DNA from: Leptospira sp.
Lineage (GTDB): Bacteria; Spirochaetota; Leptospiria; Leptospirales; Leptospiraceae
DNA: 64,000 nucleotides
Assembly: GCA_027533185.1 (NCBI GenBank)
Contig: JAPZTS010000006.1
Span: 58,904 to 122,903 of the forward strand
Direction: 5' to 3'
Part shown: piece by piece, positions 60,585-64,000 of the stretch
Position numbering within the stretch: position 1 is the first letter of the stretch
How the letters are laid out: the number at the start of each line of letters is the position of its first letter
Program-made: the position numbers and the translations under genes
Notes under the pieces: model-generated
Told to the model about the DNA's origin: nothing
Database searches by the model: none
What the model saw: the letters and a program-made list of their open reading frames with translations, nothing else

Positions 60585-62175
60585 ATGGTCCTGCGGTTAC
60601 TTGTGGTGTTGTTGTAAAATTTTCGTGTGGAGGGGGAGAAGAAGTCTGCCATTCGAGAGTTCTCGCGCCCCATGGATTGTCAGATGCTTTCTCACCTTTT
60701 AAAATTCCGTGGATGATGGTAACGAGTCCCACTAAAAATCCGAGTCCGATGAGCCAAGAACCAACTGTAGAGATTTGGTTTAGGTTTGTATATTCAGGAA
60801 GATAATCAAAGTATCTTCTTGGCATACCCATGGCACCAAGAACAAATTGTGGGAAAAAAGTTACGTTAAAGCCTGTGAAAATAAAGACCCAAGAAATACG
60901 CCCACCCAAGTCGGATGTCATTTTTCCAAACATTTTAGGGAACCAGTAGTAGATTCCACCCATAAGTGCCATGAGCGTTCCCCCCACCATCACATAATGG
61001 AAGTGAGCAACTACAAAGTAAGTGTCGTGGAAATGCACATCCATACCTGTAGAAGCAAGGAAGACACCAGTGAGACCACCGATCGTGAATAGAAACATAA
61101 AGCCAAGAGCGAAGAGCATCGGTGCTTCAAATGTAACAGTTCCTCGGTACATAGTCGAGATCCAGTTGAAAAGTTTGATGGCAGTCGGAACACCTACGAG
61201 CATCGTGATGACCGAGAACAAAATACCTGCAAAAGTAGATTGTCCAGATACGAACATGTGGTGTCCCCATACGAGAAAGGAAACAGCGGCAATGGCTACC
61301 GAAGAATACGCAATCGCACGGTAACCAAATATCGTCTTTTTAGAGAAAGCTGTAATTAGTTCGGAAATCACTCCCATCGCAGGAAGGATCATGATGTAAA
61401 CCGCAGGGTGGGAGTAGAACCAGAAGAAATGTTGGAAGAGAACCGGGTCCCCTCCTAAATCTGGATCAAAAATTCCGACGCCCAGAGTCTTTTCCATTGC
61501 AAGTAAAAGTAATGTAATCGCAAGGATGGGAGTTGCTAGAATCTGAATGATGGAGGTGGAATACAAAGCCCAAATCATCAGTGGGATTCTGTCCATCGTC
61601 ATTCCAGGAGCCCGTAATTTGTGAGTAGTTACGATAAAGTTAAGCCCTGTTAGGATGGAGGAAAAGCCCATGGTAAAGGCACCCATAACGAGAAGGATAA
61701 CCCCATTTCCAGTTTTAGCAGTCGAGTAAGGAGTGTAAAAAGTCCACCCAGTATCTACTTGGTTGAAATACATGGAGGATGCTGCAAGGATAGCTCCCGC
61801 TATAAAGATATAGTAGGATGCGAGGTTCAGTCTCGGGAACGCAACGTCTTTAGCACCTAATTGAATGGGAAGTACGAAGTTTCCAAGGAAGGCAGGGATT
61901 CCAGGAATGATGACCATAAATACCATTATGGCCCCATGGAAAGTCATAAACTTGTTGTAAGTATCTGGTTCGAGAAGAGGCTCTGCACCAAATTTTGCAA
62001 GGTGCAGACGAATTCCCAATGCAAAGAAACCACCGATCAAAAATAGAATGGCAACTGTTGCGAAATACATAAGACCAATTCGTTTGTGGTCTAGGGTGGT
62101 AAGCCAAGACCAAAGTCCTGAACTGTGGTTCAGATAATCATGGGCATGTTCTGTTTTTGTGTGACTTGAACTCAT
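60571..62175 (-). CDS. ctaD: Cytochrome c oxidase subunit I (heme-copper, A2-type motif)
   Basis: A 534-residue, 12-helix catalytic subunit. Heme and CuB ligands can be read: [31 protein letters not shown] and [14 protein letters not shown]. The first active-site block carries YSHPAVY in place of HPEVY, marking an A2-type oxidase in which a Tyr-Ser pair replaces the proton-channel Glu. The enzyme reduces O2 to water and pumps protons. It is preceded by ctaC and followed by ctaE in one operon. Confidence 0.96.
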   Translation of the reverse strand: MSSSHTKTEHAHDYLNHSSGLWSWLTTLDHKRIGLMYFATVAILFLIGGFFALGIRLHLAKFGAEPLLEPDTYNKFMTFHGAIMVFMVIIPGIPAFLGNFVLPIQLGAKDVAFPRLNLASYYIFIAGAILAASSMYFNQVDTGWTFYTPYSTAKTGNGVILLVMGAFTMGFSSILTGLNFIVTTHKLRAPGMTMDRIPLMIWALYSTSIIQILATPILAITLLLLAMEKTLGVGIFDPDLGGDPVLFQHFFWFYSHPAVYIMILPAMGVISELITAFSKKTIFGYRAIAYSSVAIAAVSFLVWGHHMFVSGQSTFAGILFSVITMLVGVPTAIKLFNWISTMYRGTVTFEAPMLFALGFMFLFTIGGLTGVFLASTGMDVHFHDTYFVVAHFHYVMVGGTLMALMGGIYYWFPKMFGKMTSDLGGRISWVFIFTGFNVTFFPQFVLGAMGMPRRYFDYLPEYTNLNQISTVGSWLIGLGFLVGLVTIIHGILKGEKASDNPWGARTLEWQTSSPPPHENFTTTPQVTAGPYDFR

Positions 62176-62184
62176 CCTCTTCTC

Positions 62185-63147
62185 CTATTTGATAGATTTA
62201 ATGTATTCAATGAGATTTGAAACGTCGTCGTCGGACAACTGGCCTTGGAAAACTGGCATAGCAGGTGGATAACCTTCCACGATTTTTGCTCCCGAAACGA
62301 GAATGGATTCCCTGAGGTAGTTTTCATCGGCAGTCGCCTGGCTTCCGTCTGCGAATTTTCGACCTAAACCGTAAAGACCTTTCATCGTCGGTCCAACGAC
62401 CCGGCTGCCGTCAACCGAATGACAAGAAGCACATGCCTTTTGAGCAAATAGAGCTTTCCCTTTGTCAGCCGGCGTCTCCTCACCCTTTTTCTCTGCATGA
62501 TACCAAGCTGCATATTCTTCAGATCCTACAGCTTTGATTTTAATCATCATACCAGAGTGTTTTGTTCCACAGTATTCAGTACAGAATACGATGAATTCTC
62601 CAGGTTGGTTTGGCTCAAACCAGAGCTCAGTAAAACGACCAGGAACAGCATCTTGTTTTGCGCGGAATGCTGGAACATAGAAACTATGAATGACATCCTT
62701 TGATGTAAGGATAAGTTTTGTTGCTTTGTTTGCGGGAACTACAAGAGGTTCATTTGCAGAACTGTAGTATTCTTTTCCGTTCGCATAACGATATGTCCAT
62801 GCCCAACGTTCTGCTGTTACATGGATCTCAGCGGCGATGTCTTGGGGAGGAATTCTTAATTTATTAAAAATTACCATACCCCAGTAGAAGATCACCATCA
62901 TAATCACAAGGGGGATAAACGACCAAAGGAACTCAGCAAAATTATTGTGGGTGATATATGCTGATTTTTGATCTACGGAAGTTCGTTTGAACTTAATGAG
63001 GAACCATGTCATTCCTCCAATCAAAATAACAAACGAAATTAAACTCGATACAATAAGAAATGCGTAAAGAAGGTCGACTTCTTTTGCAATTTCTGTTGCC
63101 TGTATCGGCATAAACGAGGTCGCTGGAATAAAACTGATCCAAGACAT
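62185..63147 (-). CDS. ctaC: Cytochrome c oxidase subunit II with fused cytochrome c domain
   Basis: A 320-residue protein. Two N-terminal transmembrane helices (about 30-55 and 72-92) precede the cupredoxin domain with CuA ligands in CTEYCGTKHSGMM. A C-terminal class I cytochrome c domain has the heme motif CASCH, with a likely Met ligand in YPPAMPVF. This is the caa3 arrangement, where electrons enter through the fused heme. It lies between sco and ctaD. Confidence 0.95.
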   Translation of the reverse strand: MSWISFIPATSFMPIQATEIAKEVDLLYAFLIVSSLISFVILIGGMTWFLIKFKRTSVDQKSAYITHNNFAEFLWSFIPLVIMMVIFYWGMVIFNKLRIPPQDIAAEIHVTAERWAWTYRYANGKEYYSSANEPLVVPANKATKLILTSKDVIHSFYVPAFRAKQDAVPGRFTELWFEPNQPGEFIVFCTEYCGTKHSGMMIKIKAVGSEEYAAWYHAEKKGEETPADKGKALFAQKACASCHSVDGSRVVGPTMKGLYGLGRKFADGSQATADENYLRESILVSGAKIVEGYPPAMPVFQGQLSDDDVSNLIEYIKSIK

Positions 63148-63987
63148 CTATGTGACTCCTTGACGGTGGTTGTTTTTTGTTTTTCGCAAGTTTAGATATA
63201 AGAACGATCCGAGGAACGCTAAAGTCAAGAGCCCCCCGATTTGCATCACCCTATACGCATATATCGTATATTTATTTTTTCTTGGGTCAAATTGAAAGCA
63301 AAATAAAGCAAGTTGGTCCACAAAACTCCCAATCTTACCAGAGGAAGCCTCCAAAAAAGCAAACTTCAAATCTCTAGGCTCAATCTGAATTCCTTGGAAG
63401 ATCCGTGAAACACGACCTTCCGGAGTGAGCACATAGACACCACTGGCATGGATGTATTGTTTAGACTCGGGATCCCAAGCGTATCGAAAGTCGAGCTGTT
63501 CTGTTAACTTCTGAATGGATTCTTTAGTTCCCGTGAGAAGGTGAAAACCAGATTCCGCACCCATTCTGGCATAGTCCTTCAAGTAGGCTTCCTTTTTAGG
63601 AGCGGCAATGGTTTCGTCTTCCGTAGGATCTATAGAAACTGCTATATAAGAATATTCTTTTCCGAGTTTCCAGTCTACAATCTTGAGAGTTTTGAAAACA
63701 CCGTTGAGGTGGTGGTTGCAGAGAGTTGGGCATTTGAAGTATACTGGAGATAGAATCAGGGGTTTGTCTTTGGTTAGGTAAGAGGAGAAAAGCACTGTCT
63801 TTCCTGTTTCGTCCCGAAAGGGGATCTCCAAATCTAAGATCTTGCCTGTGACATCGGAAAAACCAATATTTTCTAGCTCTTTCGGTAGTTTGTTCTCACG
63901 AGTCAAATTGGAATGGGGGTCATAGGCAACTGCTGGTGTCCCCAATAAAAAAAGACAAGTGAGTAAAAAAGTCCAGTGCCGATTCAA
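63148..63987 (-). CDS. SCO1/SenC/PrrC-type copper chaperone (start may lie beyond window)
   Basis: A 279-residue protein with an N-terminal signal/anchor (LLTCLFLLGTPAVAYD) and one C-terminal transmembrane helix (near 253-270). The thioredoxin-fold domain has the copper-binding CPTLC motif and a distal His in YIHASGVYV. SCO proteins deliver copper to the CuA site of subunit II, which fits its place just before ctaC (stop adjacent). TTG 63987 is the last likely start seen, but the frame stays open to the window edge. Confidence 0.88.
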   Translation of the reverse strand: MNRHWTFLLTCLFLLGTPAVAYDPHSNLTRENKLPKELENIGFSDVTGKILDLEIPFRDETGKTVLFSSYLTKDKPLILSPVYFKCPTLCNHHLNGVFKTLKIVDWKLGKEYSYIAVSIDPTEDETIAAPKKEAYLKDYARMGAESGFHLLTGTKESIQKLTEQLDFRYAWDPESKQYIHASGVYVLTPEGRVSRIFQGIQIEPRDLKFAFLEASSGKIGSFVDQLALFCFQFDPRKNKYTIYAYRVMQIGGLLTLAFLGSFLYLNLRKTKNNHRQGVT

Positions 63988-64000
63988 GGTAAAGTAAAGG

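Noticed and set aside
1..64000. rRNA, tRNA, insertion sequences, prophage or attachment sites
   Set aside because: No transposase, integrase, clover-leaf-like or rRNA-like sequence was seen, and the gene order looks like ordinary chromosome.

Overview
The window looks like chromosome of a Leptospira species, probably one of the free-living (saprophytic) ones. This is inferred from gene content, not from a marker gene. Pointers are AT-rich coding with many TTG/GTG starts; many lipoproteins with relaxed spirochaete-type lipoboxes (for example LFSC, LSANC, LNYSC); a FlaA-like flagellar sheath protein; an OmpL47-like repeat protein; a CarD regulator; a bactofilin; several SpoIIE/STAS partner-switching proteins; and a complete aa3-type oxidase operon. 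I saw no rRNA, tRNA, CRISPR array, insertion sequence or prophage. Coding density is very high. No gene-free stretch exceeds 300 bases; the longest are 8103-8295, 37129-37311, 46560-46723, 1130-1292 and 58275-58430.

Layout. 1-223 is the start of a coiled-coil protein leaving the window, and 311-1129 is a membrane protein. 1293-6567 is a forward run: ETHE1-type persulfide dioxygenase, TonB-dependent receptor, lipoprotein, small membrane protein and a lipoprotein-type MsrA. 6582-23961 is a reverse-strand regulatory and lipid block. It holds a GHKL-HDOD protein, a TRIC-type channel, a gluconolactonase-like lipoprotein, a PlsC-like acyltransferase, a cNMP-binding SpoIIE phosphatase, a cupin, an SDR, a histidine kinase, bactofilin, a mini-TPR protein, AcpS, a 1903-residue kinase/ATPase/GAF/SpoIIE protein, another SDR, and an AfsA-hotdog/PilZ fusion. 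24062-26615 has a universal stress protein and three tandem lipoproteins.

26637-34909 is a polyamine module. A PotABCD/YdcSTUV-like importer on the minus strand diverges from gabD-gabT-patD on the plus strand, covering uptake of putrescine and oxidation through GABA to succinate. 34913-46103 is mainly cell envelope: lipoproteins, an NHL propeller, a SurA/PpiD-like chaperone, CheX, an OmpA/TPR operon, an ABC-F protein and an outer-membrane barrel. 46170-47383 is a divergent HxlR regulator/NAD(P)-binding protein pair with a palindromic operator candidate between them. 47417-50103 holds an HtrA-like protease, RdgB with an apparent CTG start, a STAS protein and ComF. 50226-58274 holds an OmpL47-like protein, FlaA-like protein, Lnt, PIN-TRAM protein, CarD (with a near-consensus promoter) and a SPOR-like protein. 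58431-59060 is a methyltransferase. 59195-63987 is the sco-ctaC-ctaD-ctaE-ctaF cytochrome oxidase operon, ended by a good intrinsic terminator.

The most unusual items are the AfsA-like hotdog/PilZ fusion coupled to an SDR, the apparent CTG start of rdgB overlapping a stop codon as CTGA, the signalling mega-protein, the GHKL-HDOD fusion, and the CarD promoter carrying an inverted repeat between its -35 and -10 boxes.
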